In this document: positions 7,290-16,159 of the stretch, piece after piece
Layout: every line of letters begins with the position of its first letter
Numbering within the stretch: position 1 is the stretch's first letter
Source of the DNA: Natronosporangium hydrolyticum
Lineage (GTDB): Bacteria; Actinomycetota; Actinomycetes; Mycobacteriales; Micromonosporaceae
Assembly: GCF_016925615.1 (NCBI RefSeq)
Contig: NZ_CP070499.1
Coordinates: 4,340,001 to 4,404,000, forward strand
Direction: 5' to 3'
Length of the DNA stretch: 64,000 nt
The notes under the pieces: generated by a model
The model's database searches: none
The model's input: only the letters and a program-made list of their open reading frames with translations
Told to the model about the DNA's origin: nothing
Program-made: the position numbers and the translations under genes

Positions 7290-8593
7290 CAGTACCCCCG
7301 CCGTTCCTGGCGACGCAGCATCCGCGCCCGCCACGCCATCCCAGGCAGCACCAGGGCGAAGAGCAACACCGCGATGGCGCTGCCGAGGCCGGCATTGAGC
7401 CGGGTGAAGGAGGCGTGGTACATCTCCAGCCCGAGCACGTTCGCCTCCGGCTGGACCGACTCCGGCGCCAGCACCAACACCAGATCGAAGATCTTCAGCA
7501 CATTGATCACCAGGGTGACCACCACCACCGCTAGCACCGGCCGCAGCAGCGGAATGGTAATCAGCCGCAACACCTGCCACTCGCTTGCGCCGTCGAGCCG
7601 GGCTGACTCCACCGCCGCGCGGGGAATCGAGCTGAACCCGGCGGAGATCACCACCATGGCGAAGCCGGCCCACACCCAGATGTAGGAGCCGATGATCGCC
7701 GGAGTCACCAGCCCCGGACCGAGCCAGGTCAGGCCTCGGTACGGTTCGGTGAAGTTGCCGGCGGCGAGCCGGACCGTGTACCCGCCGCCGGCAAGCTCTG
7801 GGAAGGCGAAGCTGCCGTCGGCCCCGGTGACCGTCTCGGCCACCACGGTCCCGCCCTGCAACGCCTCCACACTCACCCCCGGCAGCCCGTACTCGCCGGG
7901 GTCGACCGCTCCGTCCGTGCCCTCGCCACCGCGCAGAAAGTCCCGCCACACCAGCCCGGACACGCCCGGCCCGGGCGCTGGCGCCGCCGCCTGCGCCGCC
8001 TCGTCGGGAACCTCGTCCGCCGGCAGCCCGACCAACGGCAGCAGCACCACCTCCCCGCTGCTGACCGGCGTAGTGGTATGGATGGCCCCATCGACGGCGC
8101 GTAGCTCTGGGTCCTCGCGGACCGTCGCGCCGGGGTAGGGCGACGGTTCAGCGAAGCTGTCGTGGACGCTGACCAGGGCCGCGTTGAGTAGCCCCCGGTT
8201 CGGATCCTCGTCATAGACCATCCGGAAGGTCACCCCGGCGGCCAGGAACGAGATCGCCATCGGCATGAACAACACCAGCCGGAACGCGTTGACCAGCGTG
8301 ACCCGCTCGGTGAGCACCGCGAAGACCAGCCCCAACGCGGTCACCACGGTCGGCGCTACCAGTACCCAGATGGCGTTGTTGGCCAGCGCCCGCCGGGTGT
8401 CCTCCGAGGTGAGCATCTCGGCATAGTTGGCGAGCCCGACGAAGCGCGTGCCATCGTCGCTGTGCAGACTCATCCACAGCGTGCTGAGGATCGGGTAGGC
8501 GACCAGCACTCCCACGATCACCAGGGTGGGGGCGAGGAAATAGACCGCGGTCCGCCGGTGATCCCGGGCCCGCGGCCGCGGCGGGGCGGTCAC
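7289..8593 (-). CDS. Carbohydrate ABC transporter permease, MalF type, with inserted beta-sandwich domain
   Basis: 434 residues, about 130 longer than typical. It begins at a GTG at 8593 that overlaps the TGA of the binding-protein gene by 4 bp (GTGA). Helices at about 17-40, 72-95 and 105-125 precede a soluble stretch at about 140-290, and the remaining helices with the EAA loop (ESARLDGASEWQVLRLI) follow. Inside the insert, residues 211-283 (SGLVWRDF, then DPGEYGLPGVSV and GSFAFPELAGGGYTV) look like an SdrD-B/carboxypeptidase-regulatory-like beta sandwich, a fold normally found in secreted adhesins. Because it interrupts the loop after the third helix it should lie outside the membrane, where it could contact the binding protein or the cell wall. 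The two permease halves on either side are intact. Confidence 0.9.
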   Translation of the reverse strand: MTAPPRPRARDHRRTAVYFLAPTLVIVGVLVAYPILSTLWMSLHSDDGTRFVGLANYAEMLTSEDTRRALANNAIWVLVAPTVVTALGLVFAVLTERVTLVNAFRLVLFMPMAISFLAAGVTFRMVYDEDPNRGLLNAALVSVHDSFAEPSPYPGATVREDPELRAVDGAIHTTTPVSSGEVVLLPLVGLPADEVPDEAAQAAAPAPGPGVSGLVWRDFLRGGEGTDGAVDPGEYGLPGVSVEALQGGTVVAETVTGADGSFAFPELAGGGYTVRLAAGNFTEPYRGLTWLGPGLVTPAIIGSYIWVWAGFAMVVISAGFSSIPRAAVESARLDGASEWQVLRLITIPLLRPVLAVVVVTLVINVLKIFDLVLVLAPESVQPEANVLGLEMYHASFTRLNAGLGSAIAVLLFALVLPGMAWRARMLRRQERRGY

Positions 8594-9885
8594 GGCCGGG
8601 TCCCGAAGTCACGCTCGGCCGCCGCCTCGAGCCGCTGGGCGAGCCGGGCGGGGTCGGCCGGGTCCGCGAGGAACTCCTGCAGCAGCCGCCACATGCTGGC
8701 GCTGGTGCCGCCACCGAAGGTCTGCGGGGCGAGGTCGGAGAGGTCGAAGCGCACCACCTCGGCGGTGTGCAGCGACTCGGCCAGCTCCCGGGTCTCCGGC
8801 TCCGGATAGGCGGCGAGATCGAGGTGTTGGTTGGCCGAGAGAAACCCGCCGTACCCCGCGGCGATCTCCGCGGCCGCCGGCGAGGCGAGGAAGGCGAGCA
8901 GCGCCATCGCCGCAGGGCGGTCGGTGAACGCCACCGCCTGGTCGCTGGCGACCACCACCGAGGAGGGCGAACCGTCGATCGACGGCCACGGGAAGAACCG
9001 GGCCTGGTCGCCGACGGCGACGGTGCCGAGCCGCTGGATCTCGGCGGCGACGAAGTCGGCCTGGAACAGCATCGCTGACTTCGGCACCGGCCCGAACACG
9101 TCCGCCACCGCCTGGTCGAACTTGAGCTGCAGCGGATCCCCCTGGACCGCCCGGTCCAGGGTCCAGTACTCCTGCAGCAGCTCCAGGGTCGCCACCACGC
9201 TCGGGTCGGTCCAGGGGATCTCCCGCTGCGCCAACTGGTCGTAGCGCTCCGCGCCGGCGACCCGCAGGTACGCGTTCTCGAACCAGTCGGTCAGCACCCA
9301 GCCGTCCGCCCCCGGCACCGACATGGTGCCGACGCCCGCGTCGGCCAGCGTCCGGGTGGCGTCGAGCAGCTCCGGCCAGGTCTGCGGCGGGGAGACGCCG
9401 GCCTCGTCGAACGCCTCGACCCGGTACCAGATCAGCGACTTGTGGGCGACCTTGTAGTGGACGCCATACAGGGCGTCTTCCACGCTGCCGAGCTCGACCC
9501 AGAACGGGGAGTAGTGGGCCCGTACCGCCTCGGCCGCCTCGCCGGTGAGCTCCGCGAGCACGCCTCGGCGGGCGTACTGGGCTACCACGCCGGGCTGCCC
9601 CAGCAGCGCCACGTCCGGCGGCGAGCCACCGGCGAGCCGGCTGTTCAACAGCGTAGGGAGATCGTCACCGCCCGAGGTGTAACGCACCGTCGCGCCGGTA
9701 TCCTCTTCGAAGGCGTCGAGTACGGCTCGGAAGCTGGCCTGCTCGGTGCCGGTCCAGATCGCGGCGACCTCGACGGTCTCACCGGCGAATCGGCCTTTCC
9801 CGCCGGCATCGTTGGTGGCCACACACCCCGCAGTGACCAGCACGAGCGCCGCCAGGATGGCGCTGAGCTGTACCCTGCGTGGCAT
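8590..9885 (-). CDS. CUT1 sugar ABC transporter substrate-binding lipoprotein
   Basis: 431 residues from the ATG at 9885, with ACGGAG eight bases upstream. The signal peptide ends in a lipobox (LVTAGC, Cys about 21), so the protein is anchored outside the membrane. The mature part is a family-1 extracellular solute-binding protein (WTGTEQASFRAVLDAFEEDTG, later AIEYLA-type lobes); binding sites are too variable to name the sugar. It is the first gene of the operon with two permeases and the WhiB gene. The acidic mature sequence is typical of the secreted proteins in this window. Confidence 0.9.
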   Translation of the reverse strand: MPRRVQLSAILAALVLVTAGCVATNDAGGKGRFAGETVEVAAIWTGTEQASFRAVLDAFEEDTGATVRYTSGGDDLPTLLNSRLAGGSPPDVALLGQPGVVAQYARRGVLAELTGEAAEAVRAHYSPFWVELGSVEDALYGVHYKVAHKSLIWYRVEAFDEAGVSPPQTWPELLDATRTLADAGVGTMSVPGADGWVLTDWFENAYLRVAGAERYDQLAQREIPWTDPSVVATLELLQEYWTLDRAVQGDPLQLKFDQAVADVFGPVPKSAMLFQADFVAAEIQRLGTVAVGDQARFFPWPSIDGSPSSVVVASDQAVAFTDRPAAMALLAFLASPAAAEIAAGYGGFLSANQHLDLAAYPEPETRELAESLHTAEVVRFDLSDLAPQTFGGGTSASMWRLLQEFLADPADPARLAQRLEAAAERDFGTRP

Positions 9886-10035
9886 TCGCTGCGCTCCGTA
9901 AGACGGCGGGGTGCGGTGGGGGTGCGGTGACTGGAATCCTGACCGCCCGCGTTACGTGCGCACAATGGAAGCCACAACTTCGTAACCCAAGCTGAACACA
10001 GCTCACAAGATCAACAACTGGAGCCGGGAGGCCCG

Positions 10036-11181
10036 TTGGCCCGTCCGCACCGCGCGCCCATTCGCGACGAATCGTCGGCGGCGCTGGCGGGCTACACGGT
10101 GGCCATCGCCAGCGACCGGCGGCGGCACGGCGTCGCGGCACTGCTGGAGAGTGTAGGCGCGCGCACCGTCGGTGTTCAAGCCGCCCGGTCGGTCGCCAAA
10201 CCAGATCCGGCCCAACTCCGGGCGGCGACGGAACGCTGCCTCGCCGCCCCCTGCCAGGAGGTCGTCATCTCCACCGCCCTGGGGCTCCGCGCCTGGCTCA
10301 CCGCCGCCCGACGCTGGGGGGTGCGCGACGAACTGGTCGCCCGGTTCGCCGGTGCCCGCCTGCTCGCCCGGGACGCCGCCGCCGCCGACGGACTGCGGGC
10401 GCTCGGCTTCCGCGAAATCTTCTCCACCGAGGGTGAGAGCACCGAGGAGCTGCTCCGGTTCTTAGCGGCGCAGTCACTGCACGGGCAACGAGTAGTGGTG
10501 CAGACCGACCGGCAGTCGTTGACCGAGGCGACCGCGGTCTTGGCCGGCCGCGGGGCCGAGGTGGTCGACGTGCCCACCTACACCGCGACGGGCCCGGCCG
10601 AGACGTTCTCGGTACGCCGGCTACTCGACCTGGTGGCGCGCCGGCAGGTCGAAGCGTTAGCGCTGGTCGGCGGCCAAGCTGCCGACCAGCTCCGGAGCCA
10701 GGCGGTACGCGAGGGACGGCTCGCCGAGCTGACCGAGGCGCTGCGCGAGGAGGTGATCTGCGTCGCGTTGGGGCCGGACAGCGCGGCCCCGCTCGCCACC
10801 GCGCAACCGGCGCTCGCCGCCGCCCCGTACCCCGCCGAGTTGGCCGAGGCGCTGCTCGCCCGGCTGCCCAGCCGGGCGTTACGGGTCGCCTCCGCCAGAC
10901 ATCAGCTGGAGCTGCGGGGTCACGCGGTGGTGCTCGACGGCTCGCTGATCCCGGTCCAGGCCGGCCCGCTGGCGGTGCTCCGGGCGCTGGCGCAGCACCC
11001 CGGCGAGGTGCTCTCGGCCGCCGACATCCGGGCCGCCCTCCCCCAGCCCTCCGATGTGGATGACCATGCGGTAGAGATGGCGATCTCCCGACTTCGGCAG
11101 GCGCTCCGCACCGCCGCTCCGCACCCAGCCGCCGACCTGGTGCAGACCATCGTCAAACACGGCTACCGGCTCGCACTCTGA
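10036..11181 (+). CDS. Uroporphyrinogen-III synthase-like protein fused to an OmpR-type winged helix
   Basis: 381 residues. The start is a TTG at 10036 with GGGAGG five bases upstream. Residues about 15-275 have the two-lobed HemD fold (LAGYTVAIASDRR at the start, VVVQTDRQ near the domain switch). Residues about 285-381 are a winged helix of the response-regulator type (LVLDGSLIPVQ-like start, AVEMAISRLRQAL recognition helix, VQTIVKHGYRLAL wing). This architecture is known in actinobacteria and is usually treated as a transcription factor, often near nitrogen-assimilation or haem genes; the synthase activity is unproven. It is divergent from the first CUT1 operon and followed by a second one, with no haem genes nearby. 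Confidence 0.87.
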   Translation: MARPHRAPIRDESSAALAGYTVAIASDRRRHGVAALLESVGARTVGVQAARSVAKPDPAQLRAATERCLAAPCQEVVISTALGLRAWLTAARRWGVRDELVARFAGARLLARDAAAADGLRALGFREIFSTEGESTEELLRFLAAQSLHGQRVVVQTDRQSLTEATAVLAGRGAEVVDVPTYTATGPAETFSVRRLLDLVARRQVEALALVGGQAADQLRSQAVREGRLAELTEALREEVICVALGPDSAAPLATAQPALAAAPYPAELAEALLARLPSRALRVASARHQLELRGHAVVLDGSLIPVQAGPLAVLRALAQHPGEVLSAADIRAALPQPSDVDDHAVEMAISRLRQALRTAAPHPAADLVQTIVKHGYRLAL

Positions 11182-11380
11182 GTCGGGCGGTGACCCGACC
11201 GCGCCGTACGCCGTGCGGAATCCGCAGCGCACCGGGCCCCATGCACTCACCGCACGCGGTAGCAAGCCCTCCAGGCGCCCCGTGACCTGATCGTTACCTA
11301 CAAACCCGGTAGGGGCCACTGGACACCGCGGCAGGGTAGGTATTTCATGATCGCTACGGACCGGTTAATGCACCACCCCG

Positions 11381-11418
11381 GTGCTTTCGAACAAGCCCGA
11401 AAACGGCCACGAAAGCAC
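11381..11418. promoter_or_regulatory. Inverted repeat upstream of second sugar transporter operon
   Basis: Perfect 9-bp arms, GTGCTTTCG and CGAAAGCAC, are separated by 20 bp and end 28 bp before the start of the binding-protein gene. It could be a regulator-binding site or a leader hairpin. No local regulator is adjacent. The CGAAAG core resembles sugar-operon operators of LacI regulators, which is a weak argument. Confidence 0.4.
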
Positions 11419-11446
11419 AACAAACGAGAAGTGGGGATTACTGACA

Positions 11447-12691
11447 ATGGGAATTCGCAGATCGTGGTTGGCTGCCGGCGGGGCGATAGCTCTGCTCGCT
11501 ACCACCGCCTGCACGCCAAGTGGCGACGATGACGAGAATGGCGAAATGGTCTGGGCGATCGGCGGCGCGGACGCCCAGCCGGGACGGGTTCACCAGCAGA
11601 TCGCCCAGCTGTGGTCCGAGGAGAACCCGGACACCCCGATCCGCATCGAGGTGCTGCCGGAGGACGCCGACGGCCAGCGCGAGCAGCACGCTCTAGAACT
11701 GCAGGCCGAGGGCAGCGGCTTCGACGTGCTCGGGGTCGACGTGATCTGGACCGGCGAGTACTCGGAGAACGGCTGGGTCGAGAGCCTGGAGGATGTCCGC
11801 GCCGACATCGAAGCGGTCACCCTGCCCGGACCGTTCAACTCTGCCACCTGGGGCGACGAGCTGTGGGCCGCGCCGTACAACTCCAACGCCGGGTTCCTCT
11901 ACTACCGCACCGACCTGGTGGACGAACCACCGACGACCTGGGAAGAGCTGTGTGAGGTCGGGGCCGAGGTGGGCGCCGAGGAAGGAATCGCCGGCTTCGT
12001 CGCCCAGGGCGCGCAGTACGAGGGCTTCGTGGTGAACTGGCTCGAGTACTACTGGAGCACCGGCGCCGACCTGTTCAACGAGGACGAGTCGGCGGTCACC
12101 TTCGACGTCGACGCGGCGGTCGAGGTGACCGAGTGGATGAACGACTCGCTCGGCGACTGCTTCGCCCCGGGCTTCAACACCGCCCAGGAGGAAGAGGCCC
12201 GCAACGAGTTCCAGGCCGGCAATGCCGTCTTCATGCGGAACTGGCCGTACGCGTACGGGCAGATCCAGGACGATGAGGGCAGCCCAGCCAACGGCAACTT
12301 CGACATCGCGCCGTTGCCGACCTTCACCGGCACCGGCACCATCTCGGCGCTGGGCGGCTTCAACAACGCGGTTAGCGCCTACTCCAACAACACGGAGGCC
12401 GCGACCGACTTCGTCGTCTGGGCCGCCACTGACCCAGAGGTTCAGACCCTGCTGGCGGAAGAGTCGCTGCCGCCGACCATGGCCTCGGTCTACGACGACC
12501 TAGCCGGCGACCCGGTGATGTCGCTGTTGGGTGAGGTGCTCGCCGACTCCCTGCCGCGTCCCCCGTCGCCAGCCTGGAACGAGATCAGCGTCGAGATGCA
12601 GCGGGCGCTCTTCCCCGCCTACAACGGCGACGCCGACGCCCAGAGCGCGGCGGAGAGCGTGCGGGAGTACCTCGAGAGCACCATCCAGTAA
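11447..12691 (+). CDS. CUT1 sugar ABC transporter substrate-binding lipoprotein (ThuE/AglE-like)
   Basis: 414 residues from the ATG at 11447 (MGIRRSWLAAGG); an upstream in-frame start at 11381 would add a non-signal N terminus and is rejected. The lipobox is LATTAC, with Cys at about 22. The mature part is a family-1 binding protein; GFDVLGVDVIWTGEYSENGWVE and WAAPYNSNAGFLYYRTDLV resemble the trehalose/maltose/alpha-glucoside group, so an alpha-glucoside is the best guess. It is the first gene of a three-gene operon with two permeases and no ATPase. Confidence 0.9.
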   Translation: MGIRRSWLAAGGAIALLATTACTPSGDDDENGEMVWAIGGADAQPGRVHQQIAQLWSEENPDTPIRIEVLPEDADGQREQHALELQAEGSGFDVLGVDVIWTGEYSENGWVESLEDVRADIEAVTLPGPFNSATWGDELWAAPYNSNAGFLYYRTDLVDEPPTTWEELCEVGAEVGAEEGIAGFVAQGAQYEGFVVNWLEYYWSTGADLFNEDESAVTFDVDAAVEVTEWMNDSLGDCFAPGFNTAQEEEARNEFQAGNAVFMRNWPYAYGQIQDDEGSPANGNFDIAPLPTFTGTGTISALGGFNNAVSAYSNNTEAATDFVVWAATDPEVQTLLAEESLPPTMASVYDDLAGDPVMSLLGEVLADSLPRPPSPAWNEISVEMQRALFPAYNGDADAQSAAESVREYLESTIQ

Positions 12692-12733
12692 CCGACCCTG
12701 AGTTCGCTCACTAAGTACGGAAAGGGGGCTCCC

Positions 12734-13687
12734 ATGACCGGCACATCAGTTGCACCGGACCCGGGCACCCGGTCGGGCGCCGGAGGTGGCGGTCGTGGGA
12801 GTCCCCGCGCCGTCCGGCAAGGGCTATCCGAAAAGGCCCTGGGGAGAATTTTCATCTCCCCGTCGATCGCGTTGATGTCGCTGGTGGCGCTGTTCCCAGT
12901 CATCTGGGCATTCGTCCTCAGCCTCTACGTCTACACGCGACGGCAGCCGGAGGGCTTCGGCGGCTTCGACAATTACGTGACGGCGTTGACGAATCCGCGA
13001 TTCTGGGATTCGTTGCAGTTCACCTTCGTCTTCACGCTTAGTTCAGTGACGCTGGAATTCGTCATCGGCATGGGCTTCGCGCTCCTGATGAACCAGGCAT
13101 TCCGCGGCCGGGGGGTGACCCGGGCGGCGATCCTGATCCCGTGGGTCATCCCGACGGTGGTCGCGGCCCAGATGTGGTTCTTTATGTTCAACGTCACGCC
13201 GGGCTTCATCAACACCATCTTCGGGCTAGGGAACTTCAACTGGCTCGGACAGAGCGGCACCGCCGCCTTCGCGATCATCTTCGCGGATGTCTGGAAGACC
13301 GCCCCGTTCGTGGCGCTGCTGCTGCTGGCCGGGCTCCAGACCATCCCGAACGACGTCTACGAGAGCGGCAAGGTCGACGGCGCCGGTCCGGCCGCCCGGT
13401 TCTTCCACATCACGCTGCCGCTGCTCAAGCCGGCGATCCTGGTGGCGCTGCTGTTCCGGACCGTGGACGCGCTACGCGTCTACGACCTGCCCCAGGTGAT
13501 GACCCGTGGGGCGTTCGACACCGAATCACTATCGATGCTGGTCCAGCAGTATGTGGTCCGTACCCCGAACCCCGGACTCGGTGCCGCGCTCTCCACCATC
13601 ACCTTCGTCCTGATCCTCGGTATCGGCATCATCTTCGTCCGGCTGCTCGGTCGGGATCTCGTCATCGGCAGAGAGGAGGGTAAGTAA
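12734..13687 (+). CDS. Carbohydrate ABC transporter permease, MalF type
   Basis: 317 residues from the ATG at 12734, preceded by GGAAAGGGGG. A Gly/Ser-rich cytoplasmic N terminus of about 40 residues is followed by six membrane helices; the EAA loop is YESGKVDGAGPAARFFHITLPLL. It lies 42 bp after the binding-protein gene, and its TAA shares the A of the next start codon (TAATG). It closely resembles ThuF/AglF-type permeases. It lacks the extracellular insert seen in the MalF-like protein of the first operon. Confidence 0.93.
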   Translation: MTGTSVAPDPGTRSGAGGGGRGSPRAVRQGLSEKALGRIFISPSIALMSLVALFPVIWAFVLSLYVYTRRQPEGFGGFDNYVTALTNPRFWDSLQFTFVFTLSSVTLEFVIGMGFALLMNQAFRGRGVTRAAILIPWVIPTVVAAQMWFFMFNVTPGFINTIFGLGNFNWLGQSGTAAFAIIFADVWKTAPFVALLLLAGLQTIPNDVYESGKVDGAGPAARFFHITLPLLKPAILVALLFRTVDALRVYDLPQVMTRGAFDTESLSMLVQQYVVRTPNPGLGAALSTITFVLILGIGIIFVRLLGRDLVIGREEGK

Positions 13688-14610
13688 TGACTGCCCCCAC
13701 CCCGGTCGAGTCGACCCGGGATCCAGAGCTCGACCCGGAGTTGCACGGCGGCAGCTCCGACCTGCGTCGCCTCAACCGTCGTCGGGCCGCGCAGGTCTGG
13801 GGAAAGACCGCGCTGCTCAGCGTCATCATGGTCTGGTGCCTATTTCCGTTCGTGTGGCTGATCTCGACCAGCCTCAAGCAGGGCGACCGGGCGCTCAACA
13901 GCCCCAACCTCTTCGAGGGCCCGTTCGGCCTCGGCAACTACCGGGCGGTCTTCGAGCAGAGCTTCCATCTGAACCTGCGAAACTCACTGATGATCGCGGG
14001 TGTCACCACCATCCTATGTGTCATCGTCGGTTCGCTGTGCGCGTACGCCATCGCCCGACTGCCGATCAAGCGGAAGATCCTGCTGCTCTCCAGCGTCCTC
14101 GCGGTTTCGCTCTTCCCGCCGGTCGCGCTGGTGCCGCCGCTCTATGAACTGTGGCGCACGCTGGGGCTGCTGAACACCTGGGAAGGGCTCTACATCCCCT
14201 ACACGGCGTTCACGCTACCGCTGACCATCTTTATCTTGACCACCTTCTTCGCCGCGATTCCGAAGGATCTGGCGGAGGCGGCCAAGATCGACGGTGCCAC
14301 TCCATTCCAGGCGTTCTATAAGATCATCTTTCCGCTCGCCGCTCCGGGGGTGTTCGCCGCCGCGATCATCATCTTCGTGTTGTCGTGGAACGAGTTCCTG
14401 CTCGCCAGTACCTTCGCACCCCGCAACCCGGAGATCGCTCAAACAGTGCCGGTGGCGATCGCCGGCTTCACCGGGGCGGTGGAGTTCCAGCGCCCGATCG
14501 GCACCATCACCGCGGCCTGTGTGGTGGTGACCATCCCGATGATCATCGTGGCGTTGATCTTCCAGCGTCGCATCGTCTCCGGCCTCACCGCGGGCGGCGT
14601 CAAGGGCTGA
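13687..14610 (+). CDS. Carbohydrate ABC transporter permease, MalG type
   Basis: 307 residues, start codon overlapping the previous stop by one base. The N-terminal 40 residues are charged and cytoplasmic, followed by six helices with the EAA loop LAEAAKIDGATPFQAFYKIIFPL. It forms the heterodimeric channel with the preceding permease. The operon ends at a 29-bp perfect stem. The ATPase must be supplied from elsewhere. Confidence 0.93.
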   Translation: MTAPTPVESTRDPELDPELHGGSSDLRRLNRRRAAQVWGKTALLSVIMVWCLFPFVWLISTSLKQGDRALNSPNLFEGPFGLGNYRAVFEQSFHLNLRNSLMIAGVTTILCVIVGSLCAYAIARLPIKRKILLLSSVLAVSLFPPVALVPPLYELWRTLGLLNTWEGLYIPYTAFTLPLTIFILTTFFAAIPKDLAEAAKIDGATPFQAFYKIIFPLAAPGVFAAAIIIFVLSWNEFLLASTFAPRNPEIAQTVPVAIAGFTGAVEFQRPIGTITAACVVVTIPMIIVALIFQRRIVSGLTAGGVKG

Positions 14611-14626
14611 CGCCCACCACTTCGTC

Positions 14627-14687
14627 GCCGATCATGAGTTTGTGAGCAGACACGCTCGGCGTGTCTGCTCACAAACTCATGATCGGC
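14627..14687. terminator. 29-bp perfect inverted repeat between convergent operons
   Basis: Arms 14627-14655 and 14659-14687 pair perfectly around a 3-nt loop (TCG). The outer ends read GCCGATCATGAG and CTCATGATCGGC. It lies between the permease stop at 14610 and the xylulokinase stop at 14717, so it can terminate both operons. It is much longer than an ordinary intrinsic terminator and has no U-tract. Confidence 0.8.
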
Positions 14688-14716
14688 CGGGGGTGGGTGA
14701 TCGGCCGGGTCGAAGG

Positions 14717-16114
14717 CTAGGGGCGGTCGATGACGTGGTCGCGGGCGGCGGCGTACTGCTCGCGGATCGCCGGGGCCGGGTCGGCCTCGTAGGTGGCCGC
14801 CGCCGCCGAAGTCCACTCCGGTGGCTCAGCAGCCCCGGTGAGCACCCAGGCGGCCTGCCGGGCGGCGCCGTCGGCTACATACTCGCCCATCGGCGGCACC
14901 AGCACCGGGCAGCCGAAGACCTGCGGGGCGATCCGGCGGACCGCCTCCGAGGCGGCGCCGCCCCCGATCAGGATCACCCGGCGGACGGTCGCGCCCTGGG
15001 CGAGCAGCGCGTCCAAGCCATCAGCGAGCGCGCAGAGCATCCCCTCGACCGCCGCCCGGGCCAGATGCGCCGGGCTCGCGGTGCCGAGAGTGAGTCCATG
15101 CACCGCGCCGGTCGCCAGCGGACGGTTGGGAGTGCGCTCCCCCTCCAGGTACGGGATCAGGGTGAGCCCGTCGGCAGCCGCTGGCGCGGATAGGGCCAGT
15201 TCGGAGAGCGCCTGGTGGTCGACCCCGAGCAGGGTCGCCGCCGCGTCCAGCACCCGGGCAGCGTTGAGGGTGCAGACCAACGGCAGGTACCGGCCCGAGG
15301 CATCGGCGAACCCGGCGACCGCGCCCGAAGCGTCGGCGGCCGGCGTATCGGCGACCGAGAAGACCGTGCCGGAGGTCCCGATCGAGACCACCACGTCGCC
15401 GGGGCGGGCACCGGCCCCGAGCGCGGCCGCGGCGTTGTCGCCGGCGCCCGGCCCGAGCAGCGCGCCGCCGGCGGCCTGGCCGGCACGCTCGGCCGGACCG
15501 AGCACCGCTGGTAGCGTCACGTCGTCCCGGCCGAGGCCGAGGCGGAGCAGGTCACGCCGGTATTCGCCGGTCGCCGCCGACCAGTACCCGGTGCCGCTGG
15601 CGTCGGAGCGGTCGGTGACCGGTGCCCCGGCCCCGCCGGTGAGCCGCCAGGTGAGCCAATCATGGGGCAGGCACACGGTGGCGGTGGCCGCGGCGTGCGC
15701 CGGCTCATGCTGCGCGAGCCAGCGCAGCTTGCTGATCGTGAACGAGGCGACCGGGACCGAGCCGACCGCGTCCGCCCAGGCCTTCGCCCCACCCGGCAGC
15801 TCCGACACCAGGTCGGCGGCGGCCGCCGCCGACCTGGTGTCGTTCCACAACAACGCCGGCCGGACCACCTCGCCGGCCGGGTTCAGACACACCATGCCGT
15901 GCTGCTGACCGGCGACCGAGACCGCGGCCACGTCGGCGAGGCCGCCGGCCTGCTCGGTCGCGGCCGACAGCGCCTCCCACCACGCCTCGGGGTGGACCTC
16001 GGTGCCGTCCGGGTGGTTGGCCCGGCCGGAGCGGACCAGCTCACCGGTGTCGGCGTCGCGGATCACCACTTTGCAGGACTGGGTGGATGAGTCCACCCCG
16101 GCGACGAGGGTCAC
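14717..16114 (-). CDS. xylB: Xylulokinase
   Basis: 465 residues, FGGY sugar kinase. The N-terminal [10 protein letters not shown] is the ATP-phosphate loop, [11 protein letters not shown] and WNDTRS are family motifs, and a second phosphate motif, [10 protein letters not shown], lies near residue 250. It phosphorylates D-xylulose to xylulose-5-phosphate in the cytoplasm. It follows xylose isomerase by 45 bp in the same direction, which fixes the substrate assignment. The length matches the family. Confidence 0.95.
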   Translation of the reverse strand: MTLVAGVDSSTQSCKVVIRDADTGELVRSGRANHPDGTEVHPEAWWEALSAATEQAGGLADVAAVSVAGQQHGMVCLNPAGEVVRPALLWNDTRSAAAAADLVSELPGGAKAWADAVGSVPVASFTISKLRWLAQHEPAHAAATATVCLPHDWLTWRLTGGAGAPVTDRSDASGTGYWSAATGEYRRDLLRLGLGRDDVTLPAVLGPAERAGQAAGGALLGPGAGDNAAAALGAGARPGDVVVSIGTSGTVFSVADTPAADASGAVAGFADASGRYLPLVCTLNAARVLDAAATLLGVDHQALSELALSAPAAADGLTLIPYLEGERTPNRPLATGAVHGLTLGTASPAHLARAAVEGMLCALADGLDALLAQGATVRRVILIGGGAASEAVRRIAPQVFGCPVLVPPMGEYVADGAARQAAWVLTGAAEPPEWTSAAAATYEADPAPAIREQYAAARDHVIDRP

Positions 16115-16159
16115 AAGCGGCCCCTTCCACGGTGGGTCAGCAGCGGGTCAGACGATGAG

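Noticed and set aside
6372-7949. A 525-residue permease covering the MalF-like gene
   Set aside because: The upstream half is antisense-like or out of frame to the MalF-like gene; the true start at 7289 overlaps the previous stop.
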